From assembly GCA_050247235.1 (NCBI GenBank), contig JBFWUN010000021.1, positions 6,534-70,533 of the forward strand: a stretch of 64,000 nucleotides of DNA, in the 5' to 3' direction. The stretch is from CAIKBL01 sp050247235 (lineage in GTDB: Bacteria; Pseudomonadota; Gammaproteobacteria; Ga0077536). Below are positions 37,432 to 44,705 of this stretch, piece after piece. A model generated the notes under the pieces. That model searched no databases and was not told the DNA's origin. It worked only from the letters and a program-made list of their open reading frames with translations. The number at the start of each line of letters is the position of its first letter. Position 1 is the stretch's first letter. Made by a program: the position numbers and the translations under genes.

Positions 37432-39291
37432 GTGATCCGACTGACCTGCTTGCTCGCCGCCGCGGTTGCTGTTGCGCCCGCCTTTGCTCAACAGGCGGAT
37501 CCGCGCCCGCCGGATCCCGAGAACACGGTGTGGCCGAGCTACAACGGCAATGTGAACGGGCAGCGGTTCGCGGATCTCGCACAGATCGACACGCGGAACG
37601 TCGGCCGGCTGGGCGAGCTGTGCCGGCTCAAGGTGGACGACGCGGGCGCCTTCCATACCGGGCTCGTGCAGATCGACGGGACACTGTTCTTCACCACCGC
37701 GACGGACACGCTCGCGGTGGACGCCACCAACTGCGCGCTGCGCTGGCGGCATCACTACGAAACTCAGGAACACGGCGGCAGCGCGCTGCAGGTCAACCGC
37801 GGCGTCGCGTATGCCAACGGCAAGCTCTACCGCGGCACCGTGGACGGTCGTCTGCTGGCCATCGACGCGACCACCGGCAAGACCGTCTGGCAGTACCAGA
37901 TCGGCGATCCGCAGCAGGGCGAGTTCTTCGCCGCGTCACCACAGGTTTATGCGGGGCTCGTGATCATCGGCGCGGCCGGGGGCGACTGGGGCATCCGCGG
38001 ACGCGTGATGGCGTTCGACGCCGAGACCGGGCGCGAAGCGTGGCGCTTCTACACGATTCCGCGCGGTGATGAACCGGGTGCCGAGACCTGGAAGAACGCG
38101 CCGAGCGCGCGCTATGGCGGCGGCGGCACCTGGACCACGTACACGCTGGACATGGCGTCCGGCGAACTGTTCGTTCCGGTGGGCAACCCGGCGCCGGATT
38201 TCCTGCCGGAACATCGGCCGGGTGAGAACCTGTTCTCGAACAGCATGGTGGTGCTCGATGCGGCTACCGGCAGGCTCAAGTGGTATCACCAGCTGCTGTC
38301 CAACGACGGCTTCGACCTCGACCTCGGCGCAGCACCGATGCTGTATTACAACAGCAAGGGAGAACGCATGGTCGCGTTCGGCGGCAAGGACGGCTACCTG
38401 TACGGGGTGAACCGCGAAACGCGCGAACGGGTATTCAAATCCGCGGTCACCACGATCACCGAGCCCAAGCCGATCCCCGGCACCAAGTCCTTCGATGTCT
38501 GTCCCGGCATTCTCGGCGGCGTCGAGTGGAACGGTCCCGCGTTCGATCGCACGCACAAGTCGGTCATCGTCGGATCCGTCGACTGGTGCGCGACGATGAC
38601 GCGTGACGATGATTTCCAGTTCGTTCCCGGTCAGTTCAATTTCGGCGGCAGCTTCAAGTACCACGAGCGCAGTCGCGGCTGGATCGTTGCCGTGGATGCG
38701 GATTCCGGCGCGGTGCGCTGGCAGCACGAGACCGCGGCGCCCCAGGTCTCGGGCATCACGCCGACGGCCGGCGGCCTGGTCTTCGCCGGTGATACGGCAG
38801 GCCACTTCCTCGCGCTCGACAGTGGTGACGGCAAGGTGCTGTTCTCCGCGGATACCGGCGGCGCACTCGCCGGCGGCGTGATCACGTACATGCGCGCAGG
38901 ACGCCAGTACGTCGCGTTCACGTCCGGGAACGTTTCGCGCCTCACGTTCGGCGTGGTGGGCAGCCCGAGTCTCGTGATCTACGCATTGGACGGCAAGGCG
39001 CCCGCCGCGGCCGTCGCCCAGGCTGCCGGCGCGGCGCGCGCGCCGGATCTCGCGGCCGGCCAGGCGCTCTATGGCAAGGTCTGCGCCGCGTGTCACGGCG
39101 CGCAGGCCGAGGGCGGCACCGGGCCGACTTTGAAGGGTCTCGCCGCACGCCTGGATCCCGACGCGACGATACGCTGGATCGAGGATCCGGCGGCCATCAA
39201 GCCCGGCACGCAGATGCCCAGGCTCTATCCCGCCCCGCTGGATGCGCAGGCCGTGCGTGATGTCGCTGCCTACGTGCACACGCTGAACTGA
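37432..39291 (+). CDS. PQQ-type quinoprotein dehydrogenase with C-terminal cytochrome c
   Basis: The protein has 619 residues from a GTG start (GGGAG site upstream). The signal peptide ends near residue 20 (AFA/QQ). Residues about 30-530 form the beta-propeller of quinoprotein ethanol/methanol dehydrogenases: WPSYNGNVNGQRF, AIDATTGKTVWQY, AFDAETGREAW, VDWCATMT, AVDADSGAVRWQH. The vicinal cysteine pair of classical quinohaemoprotein ADHs is not seen. A class I cytochrome c domain closes the protein: CAACH at 551-555 with Met595 as the likely axial ligand. It is a periplasmic dehydrogenase of unknown substrate, with the cytochrome at the opposite end from the quinoprotein at 22196. Confidence 0.87.
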   Translation: MIRLTCLLAAAVAVAPAFAQQADPRPPDPENTVWPSYNGNVNGQRFADLAQIDTRNVGRLGELCRLKVDDAGAFHTGLVQIDGTLFFTTATDTLAVDATNCALRWRHHYETQEHGGSALQVNRGVAYANGKLYRGTVDGRLLAIDATTGKTVWQYQIGDPQQGEFFAASPQVYAGLVIIGAAGGDWGIRGRVMAFDAETGREAWRFYTIPRGDEPGAETWKNAPSARYGGGGTWTTYTLDMASGELFVPVGNPAPDFLPEHRPGENLFSNSMVVLDAATGRLKWYHQLLSNDGFDLDLGAAPMLYYNSKGERMVAFGGKDGYLYGVNRETRERVFKSAVTTITEPKPIPGTKSFDVCPGILGGVEWNGPAFDRTHKSVIVGSVDWCATMTRDDDFQFVPGQFNFGGSFKYHERSRGWIVAVDADSGAVRWQHETAAPQVSGITPTAGGLVFAGDTAGHFLALDSGDGKVLFSADTGGALAGGVITYMRAGRQYVAFTSGNVSRLTFGVVGSPSLVIYALDGKAPAAAVAQAAGAARAPDLAAGQALYGKVCAACHGAQAEGGTGPTLKGLAARLDPDATIRWIEDPAAIKPGTQMPRLYPAPLDAQAVRDVAAYVHTLN

Positions 39292-39298
39292 CCCGCCC

Positions 39299-39326
39299 CG
39301 ACACCCCGGTGCACGCCGGGGTGTCG
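39299..39326 (+). terminator. GC hairpin terminator of the quinoprotein gene
   Basis: A perfect 11-pair stem (39299-39309 with 39316-39326) and six-base loop lie eight bases after the stop at 39291. There is no U-tract after the stem, so it may act with Rho or as an RNA 3'-end stabiliser. Confidence 0.5.
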
Positions 39327-39430
39327 TCCACACCCGACAATCCCCGCCGTCGCATCCCCCGCGGCGGCGACCGGCGCCGTTCGCGCGGTGCGTTGCGCCG
39401 ACCGCGGCGTGACGGATGCACGGAGGCGCG

Positions 39431-39446
39431 CGTGACCCTGATCACG
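39431..39446. promoter_or_regulatory. CRP/FNR-like palindrome upstream of the PEP-CTERM-like gene
   Basis: CGTGA (39431-39435) and TCACG (39442-39446) form perfect arms around a six-base centre, close to the CRP consensus TGTGA-N6-TCACA. It lies about 125 bases upstream of the ATG at 39572. No regulator of this class is in the window. Confidence 0.3.
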
Positions 39447-39571
39447 TTCCGCGGACCGGACGGTGACGGCCTTCACGCACCGGCAATCCGCTGCGCGAAC
39501 TCGGCGGCGCTGGCACTGCGCTTGCTCTCCCTCTGGACAGCGAAAGTTCGCTGAACAGGTTCACGAAAGCC

Positions 39572-40383
39572 ATGAAACGACTGCTCAAGATCGCCGCCCT
39601 TGCCCTCTTCGGTCTCACCGCCGGTGCGAAGGCCGGCACGCTCACCGCGACGTTCCAGAACGACCAGGGTTCGCTGCTCGCACCGGTCAACGAGATCTTC
39701 CTGTGGAAGGACGCAGGCCTGAACGCGTTGAGCGTGCGCAGCTTCGGCGGCGCGATGAACGGATGGACCACGCAGACGCTTGGCGACGCGCTCGTCCTTG
39801 CCGGCGCGCCGCTGACTGCGCNNNNNNNNNNNNNNNNNNNNNNNNNNNNNNNNNNNNNNNNNNNNNNNNNNNNNNNNNNNNNNNNNNNNNNNNNNNNNNN
39901 NNNNNNNNNNNNNNNNNNNNNATCTTCCTGTGGAAGGACGCAGGCCTGAACGCGTTGAGCGTGCGCAGCTTCGGCGGCGCGATGAACGGATGGACCACGC
40001 AGACGCTTGGCGACGCGCTCGTCCTTGCCGGCGCGCCGCTGACTGCGCCCGGGACCGGCACCGTGCAGCTCCGGTTCAACTACAGCGGCCCGGCGGCCAG
40101 CGCCCCTGCGTACCGCTTCCAGTGGGCCGAAGTGTTCTTCGACGGGGTGGCGCGCCACGTGCGCGCCGCCGGCACCGTGGTCTACAGCGGCACCAACTCG
40201 GGCACCTACTCGGGTGACCCGGCATTCACGCATATGAATGCGACCGACATCCCTGGCCTGTTCGTGCCCGCGGCGCCGGTCCCGCTGCCGGCGTCCGGCG
40301 CCCTGCTCCTGTCGACGTTGGCGATCGCGCCGGTCGTCGCCCGGCGCCGGCCGCGGACCTCCGCGGAGGCCGGCGCCTGCTGA
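39572..40383 (+). CDS. Secreted PEP-CTERM-like protein, interrupted by an assembly gap
   Basis: The start (39572-39821) and end (40049-40383) of one gene are separated by 100 Ns and a 127-base duplicate. Collapsing the duplicate joins 250 and 335 bases into 195 codons in one frame: a 194-residue protein. It has a signal peptide ending near residue 21 (AKA/GTL), a beta-rich middle part and a C-terminus of PLPASGALLLSTLAI, hydrophobic residues, then ARRRPR. This PxPxS-hydrophobic-basic ending resembles the PEP-CTERM (VPLPA type) sorting signal cleaved by exosortase. The arginine-rich tail and final cysteine are longer than usual. As assembled, the gene is broken; biologically it is probably intact. 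The function is unknown. Confidence 0.75.
39695..39821 (+). repeat. 127-base exact repeat, left copy, flanking the N gap
   Basis: These 127 bases are identical to 39922-40048 and end directly at the N run. Identity of exactly 127, a common largest de Bruijn k-mer size, marks an unmerged contig overlap rather than a biological repeat. Confidence 0.9.
39822..39921. other. Assembly gap of 100 Ns
   Basis: Exactly 100 Ns is a conventional placeholder for a gap of unknown size. Both edges are the same 127-base sequence, so the real gap is most likely zero with an unrecognised overlap. Confidence 0.97.
39922..40048 (+). repeat. 127-base exact repeat, right copy, flanking the N gap
   Basis: Identical to 39695-39821, starting at the first base after the Ns. 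Deleting one copy and the Ns (227 bases) restores the reading frame across the junction. Confidence 0.9.
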
Positions 40384-40442
40384 GCGCACGCGGATTTCTC
40401 ATGCCGATTTCTTCGTTCGACTGACTCCTCCCTGCGACCTTG

Positions 40443-40482
40443 GGTCGCCGCCGGCCCCGTGTCGGCGGCGACCTTTCTTTTT
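40443..40482 (+). terminator. Rho-independent terminator
   Basis: GGTCGCCGCCG (40443-40453) pairs perfectly with 40463-40473 around a nine-base loop, followed by TTTCTTTTT (40474-40482). It is the best intrinsic terminator in the window and ends the PEP-CTERM-like gene's transcript about 60 bases after its stop. Confidence 0.85.
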
Positions 40483-40528
40483 CGCCCGCCGCATTTCCCC
40501 GCCTGCTCCAGGGTTTCGTATCCTCCGC

Positions 40529-40557
40529 TTCCCAAGCGATCGGGCTCTCGCTACAGT
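40529..40557 (+). promoter_or_regulatory. Promoter candidate of the selenoprotein gene
   Basis: TTCCCA at 40529-40534 and TACAGT at 40552-40557 are 17 bases apart and match the sigma70 boxes at four of six positions each. They lie between the terminator at 40443 and the GGAG ribosome site before the ATG at 40595. Confidence 0.38.
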
Positions 40558-40594
40558 CACTCCGCAATTCCGCTGGAAACCACGGAGCGTCTGC

Positions 40595-41776
40595 ATGAGC
40601 AATACCACCGTTCTCTACGACGACCGCGTGTCCGAAGGCCTTGATGCCTCGGCCAGCGGCGACCACCTGTGGCTCGCGCCCGCGGACTTCGCGCGCGCGA
40701 CGGGGTGGAAACTCGAAACCCAGGGCCTGTGCCGCGGCGACGCCTGCGTGCAGTTGAACGCCGCGTGGCGCGACGACCAGGGCCGGATAGATCTCTGCGC
40801 ATTCGCGCGGCACATGGGTCAACCCGTCGTGCACGAGCCGGCGACGAATGCCTATGCCGTCGGCGAATCGTCGAGTGCGCGGCATGCCGCGCTGAGCTCC
40901 GGAATGGCCCCCGACTTCTCGTTGCCGGACCTGGACGGCAGGCTGCACTCGCTGTCCGACTACCGCGGCAAAAAGGTATTCCTGTTCTCCTGGGGCTCGT
41001 ACTGAGGATGCAGCTTCGACCTGTCCGTGTGGCAGGTGATCTACGAAGAACTTCGCGGCCAGGGACTCGAAATCATCGCCGTCGCGCTCGATACCGCCGG
41101 CAAGGCTGCGGTGGAAGCCAAGATCCGCGCGGCGGATTGCCGCGAGCGGCCCGCGATGCTGGCCCGCCTGATGGGCTGGAACGACGATCTGTGGGCGCGC
41201 CAGTCTCCCCCGACCTACCCGTGCCTGATCGACGAGGCCCACGTGGTGGCTGATCTCTACGGCATCACGAACGTGCCGCAGGGCGTGTGGATCGACGAAC
41301 AGGGCCGCATCGTGCGGCCGGCGGAATCGGCCGGCACCACCGACATGGTCAGCGTGATGAACCGCGCCACGTTCGAGATCCCGGAAGCAGATGCGGCGCG
41401 CGGTGCTGCGAACCGCGACGCGTACATCGATGCGCTGCGCGACTGGGTCAAGCACGGCGCGCAGAGCCGCTTCGCGCTGCCCCCGGCAGAAGTGAAACGC
41501 CGCCTGCGGGGCCCGAGCGATGCCGACGTGCGCGCCGCAACCCACGTGAAGCTCGGACGTCACCTGTTCGCACAGGGCCAGCTCGAGCGCGCGAAGTTCC
41601 ACTTCCGGGAAGCCGTGCGGCTATGCCCGGACAGCTGGAACTATCGCCGGCAGTCCAACATGCTCGATCCGCAGAGCATCGGTGAACTGAACGCGGGACC
41701 CGACTTCTGGGAAGCGGTGGACGCGCTCGGTGGCCGTCCGTTCTACCCGGTGGCGGATCTCACGCCGGTGCGCTGA
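40595..41776 (+). CDS. Redoxin-domain selenoprotein candidate (in-frame TGA as Sec137)
   Basis: One frame of 394 codons runs from the ATG at 40595 (GGAG upstream) to the TGA at 41776, interrupted only by a TGA at 41003-41005. Residues about 104-270 form an AhpC/TSA-redoxin thioredoxin fold: APDFSLPDLDGR, then FSWGSY-U-GCSFDLSVWQ with the TGA at the active-site position (residue 137, followed by Gly and Cys139), LEIIAVALD, and the cis-proline strand NVPQGVWIDEQGR. Residues 1-100 are an extra N-terminal domain with Cys46/Cys51. Residues about 310-345 resemble a TPR helix pair (LGRHLFAQGQLERAKFHF). Both sides of the TGA are intact and well-formed. A SECIS-like hairpin follows (41014-41048). No SelA/B/C/D gene is in the window. 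A nonsense mutation is the main alternative. Confidence 0.82.
41003..41005 (+). other. UGA codon predicted to encode selenocysteine
   Basis: This TGA is the only stop in an otherwise continuous 394-codon frame. It falls after SWGSY and before GCSFD, the peroxidatic/resolving position of the redoxin fold. Confidence 0.78.
41014..41048 (+). promoter_or_regulatory. Bacterial SECIS-like stem-loop
   Basis: CUUCG (41014-41018) pairs with CGAAG (41044-41048); ACCUG (41019-41023) pairs with CAGGU (41033-41037), with six bulged bases on the 3' side. At the top U24-G32 and C25-G31 close a CGUGU loop (41026-41030), whose second base is G followed by U. The apical loop begins 20 bases after the UGA. Position, size and the loop G-U fit known bacterial SECIS elements read by SelB. 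The element is inside the coding sequence, as in E. coli fdhF. Confidence 0.65.
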
Positions 41777-41784
41777 GACGCAAC

Positions 41785-41816
41785 GCCTGCAACGGCGGCT
41801 GACTGCCGTTGCAGGC
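41785..41816. terminator. 12-pair hairpin between convergent genes
   Basis: A perfect 12-pair stem (41785-41796 with 41805-41816) and eight-base loop sit between the selenoprotein stop at 41776 and the EamA gene's stop at 41848. It could end both transcripts. There is no U-tract on the + strand. Confidence 0.55.
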
Positions 41817-41847
41817 CGCGCGGGCAATCACGCGCGCTACCGGCACC

Positions 41848-42765
41848 TCAGGACCGGGCACGTCTGACCCGGTGCGCCGCACGCCGCGCCCGCGCCATGC
41901 CGAATGCCTCGTTCATCACCAGCGCCGTCAGCACCAGTGCGCCGCCGGCCAGCACGGCGCCGGACGGTCGCTCACCCGCGAAAAGCCACACCCAGGTCAC
42001 GCCGAGCAGGATTTCGAGCAGACCGAACAGCGCCATCTCGGGCGCCGGCAGCACGCGCGCGACGTAGACCGCCAGCACGCACGGAACGGCGAGCTGCACG
42101 GCACCGAGCAGCGCGAGCCACGCCAGGTCGCGCGTGCTCGCCAGCACCGGCAGTGCAAGCGGCAGCGTGGCGAGCGCGGCCAGCGCCGCGCCGAGCAGGA
42201 TCGCAGTCAGCATGTCGGGGGCGTGCGCCGACGCCGCACGCCCCGCGTGATGCAGCAACGTCCAGTTGATCGCCGCGCAGACAGGCACCGCGGCCGCGAT
42301 TGCGATGCCGAGGACCTGTCCGCCGTCGGCACGCGCGAGTTCATGGCCGTACATCCAGGCCATCCCGGTCGCGGCGAGCAGGATCGCGACCAAGGTATGC
42401 GCAGCCAGCCGATGGCCGAGGGCAACGCGCGCAGTGAGCGCGGTCAGCAGCGGGGTCAGCGCGAGCGTGACCAGCACGTTCGCGACAGTGGTCATCGTCA
42501 GCGCGAGCATGAAGGCCGTGAACATGATGCCCCAGCACGCGGCCGACCCCCACATCGTGCCAGTGCCGCTGTGGAGCGCCGTCCACACGCGACGCCGCCC
42601 GCGCAGCCAGGCCAGCAGCGGCAGAAGTGCAAGTACGGTGAAGACATTGCGCCAGAACGCGACTTCGAAACCGCTCGCGCGCTCCAACTGCCGTGTGACG
42701 ACACCCGAGATGCTCCACATCACGTTGCACGCGACGAGCAGCAGCACGGCCTGTGCGTGGCTCAC
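41848..42765 (-). CDS. EamA (DMT) family transporter
   Basis: The protein has 305 residues from the GTG at 42765 (GAGGA nine bases upstream); ten hydrophobic helices in two five-helix EamA repeats are visible. Landmarks are VACNVMWSISGVVTRQLE in helix 1 and ALFGLLEILLGVTWVWLFAGE, the typical EamA repeat 2 ending with GERP. Such proteins export amino acids, nucleobases or other metabolites. It follows the NTF2-like gene by 43 bases on the same strand. Substrate unknown. Confidence 0.88.
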   Translation of the reverse strand: MSHAQAVLLLVACNVMWSISGVVTRQLERASGFEVAFWRNVFTVLALLPLLAWLRGRRRVWTALHSGTGTMWGSAACWGIMFTAFMLALTMTTVANVLVTLALTPLLTALTARVALGHRLAAHTLVAILLAATGMAWMYGHELARADGGQVLGIAIAAAVPVCAAINWTLLHHAGRAASAHAPDMLTAILLGAALAALATLPLALPVLASTRDLAWLALLGAVQLAVPCVLAVYVARVLPAPEMALFGLLEILLGVTWVWLFAGERPSGAVLAGGALVLTALVMNEAFGMARARRAAHRVRRARS

Positions 42766-42808
42766 GGACGGAAGTCCTCGCTGGCGCTGCACATCCGGGG
42801 GTCCTCGT

Positions 42809-43312
42809 TCAGCGCCGGGTGATCGTCGGTGACGGCGGATCGACGGGATTCGGCAGCCGTTCGACCGGATCGAACGGCGGGTTGTCCCACCCGTCGGCAC
42901 CCGCGGCGGACAACCTGCGGCGGGCGATCCGCCAGCCCTGCGCGGTCAGGCGATGACGATCATGGTAGCGTCCCCACAGGTCGATGCGCTGGCCATCTGT
43001 CGCGCGCACGTGCCACGCGTAGACGTAGGCAGTGGATTCCGCGGCGTCGTCCCCGGTGAACGTGATGCGGATGTTGGACACGTGATGGCTGGTCGCGCGG
43101 AACACGCACAGGGTCTTCGCGAACATCCGTCGCAGGTCGTCGCGGCCGATCACGGCGTGGCGGGCACCCAGTTCGAAGCAACCGTCCGCGCAGAACACGT
43201 TTTCGACGAGCGCGTCGGGGTCGTTGCGATCGACGTAGAAGCTGTAATCCAGCAAGGTGCCGGTGATGAGCCGGCGATTCTCCAGTTCCCAGACGGTGCG
43301 TTCGAGATTCAT
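42809..43312 (-). CDS. NTF2-like (SnoaL-like) domain protein
   Basis: The protein has 167 residues. The N-terminal ENRRLITGTLLDYSFYVDRND helix and GWRIARRRLSAA strand match the SnoaL_4/NTF2-like fold. It is a distant paralogue of the gene at 7292. The C-terminal 30 residues are proline-rich (DNPPFDPVERLPNPVDPP) and probably disordered. No function is evident; it lies between an MFS and an EamA transporter gene on the same strand. Confidence 0.78.
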   Translation of the reverse strand: MNLERTVWELENRRLITGTLLDYSFYVDRNDPDALVENVFCADGCFELGARHAVIGRDDLRRMFAKTLCVFRATSHHVSNIRITFTGDDAAESTAYVYAWHVRATDGQRIDLWGRYHDRHRLTAQGWRIARRRLSAAGADGWDNPPFDPVERLPNPVDPPSPTITRR

Positions 43313-43366
43313 GCGACGGACTCCTGCGGACATGCGGAGTACGTTGTAGCCTGCGCGCGGTCCCGC

Positions 43367-44596
43367 CTACAAGGGGCGCACCGCGCGACGATGGCGTCGC
43401 CGCGACAGCGCGGCGATCGCGTAACCGACGGTGCCGAAGAGCGACCCTGCGAAAATTGTCCACAGCATCGCCCGGCTGCTGCCGCTCGCCGCCCAGACAT
43501 ACGCGGTCAGCGACGGCGCGAGCGCCATTGCGAATGCCATCGGCAGCGCGATCGCGCCCATCGTCCGACCGAAATGTTCGCGCCCGAGCCATTCGATCGG
43601 CGCCGTGCCGCGCAGGATCGTGGTGATCCCGTGGCCGGTGGCGAAGGTCGCGGTGAACACGCACAGCCATGCGAGTTCGCGCGGCACGAACACCAGCAGC
43701 AGGATCGACAGCGGCACGAGCGACGACGTGAACGCGCCGAGCAGGCTGATCGACGCCCGCCGCCCGAATGCCACCAGCACGAGCCGCGCCACCAGCATCA
43801 CCGGACCGATCAGGCCGAACGCGAAAAACGTCACCGCGTCCGGCACATGTTCGTGCCGCATCAGCGGAACGAACTGGAAGATGAGACACGATGATGTGAG
43901 GCTGTAGGACGTGTACCACAGCGCCAGCCCCCAGAACACCGGGTTGCGGAGCCGCCGCCGCATCCACACGCGGCCGCGCTGGCGCTGCAGCGGGTGCGTC
44001 CGGTGCCCCGTGGCGGCACGCGGGGGGACGAACAGCCAGTGGATGGGCGCGTTCACGGCCAGGTTGAGCACCGCGAGCACGACGAGCGTCGTGCGCCAGT
44101 CGAGCGCCGGCACGAGGTAACCGACGAGCGGCAGGTACACCGTGCCCGCGAGGCCCGTGATCATCGTGACGACCGTGATACCACGGCGCGCCTCGGCGCC
44201 GAAGACGCGGTTTACCACCGAGAACAGCGGTTCGATGAGACAGCACGCCATGCACACGCCGAGCGTGATCCAGAGCGCGTAGAACTGCGCCAGCGACGAC
44301 ACGCGCGACCACGCGAGCAGCAGCATCCCCGCGCCGAGCGAGCCGAGCGTCATCAGCCAGCGACCGCCATGGCGATCCAGCAGCGCGCCCACGGGATAGG
44401 CCGTCAGCCCCATCACGAGCAGCCCCAGCGTGAGTGCCCCGTTGAGCAGCGGCCGCGACCAGCCGAGTTCGCGCTGCATCGGCCCGACGAACAGCGAAAA
44501 ACTGAAGAACAGCGTGCCCCAGGATGTCATCTGCGCGAGCGACAGCGGCCACACGAGAACCCACGGCCGATGTCGGAAAGGAATGGAAATCGGCAT
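43367..44596 (-). CDS. MFS transporter
   Basis: The protein has 409 residues from the ATG at 44596 (a GTG one codon upstream is equally possible). Twelve hydrophobic segments are predicted. The first helix (SLAQMTSWGTLFFSFSLFVG) and the loop YPVGALLDRHGGRWLMTLGS resemble the monocarboxylate/oxalate-formate branch of MFS. There is a His/Arg-rich central loop near residues 195-215. Substrate unknown. Confidence 0.9.
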   Translation of the reverse strand: MPISIPFRHRPWVLVWPLSLAQMTSWGTLFFSFSLFVGPMQRELGWSRPLLNGALTLGLLVMGLTAYPVGALLDRHGGRWLMTLGSLGAGMLLLAWSRVSSLAQFYALWITLGVCMACCLIEPLFSVVNRVFGAEARRGITVVTMITGLAGTVYLPLVGYLVPALDWRTTLVVLAVLNLAVNAPIHWLFVPPRAATGHRTHPLQRQRGRVWMRRRLRNPVFWGLALWYTSYSLTSSCLIFQFVPLMRHEHVPDAVTFFAFGLIGPVMLVARLVLVAFGRRASISLLGAFTSSLVPLSILLLVFVPRELAWLCVFTATFATGHGITTILRGTAPIEWLGREHFGRTMGAIALPMAFAMALAPSLTAYVWAASGSSRAMLWTIFAGSLFGTVGYAIAALSRRRHRRAVRPL

Positions 44597-44705
44597 CACT
44601 CACCGCCGCGCGGGCGGCGCCGGCGGCATGCAACGGGAACCCGGGATTCGACCCGCCACGCGGCAGGGAATGTCGCGCGGCGGCCGGTGCCGATTATAGC
44701 GGTGA

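Noticed and set aside
39695..40048. A genuine tandem duplication within the PEP-CTERM-like gene
   Set aside because: The repeat is exactly 127 bases, abuts a 100-N gap on both sides and shifts the frame; collapsing it restores one gene.
40238..41005. Reading the redoxin gene as two separate genes split at the TGA
   Set aside because: Both parts are in the same frame and each is an incomplete half of one redoxin fold; the second part has no start or ribosome site of its own at the fold boundary.
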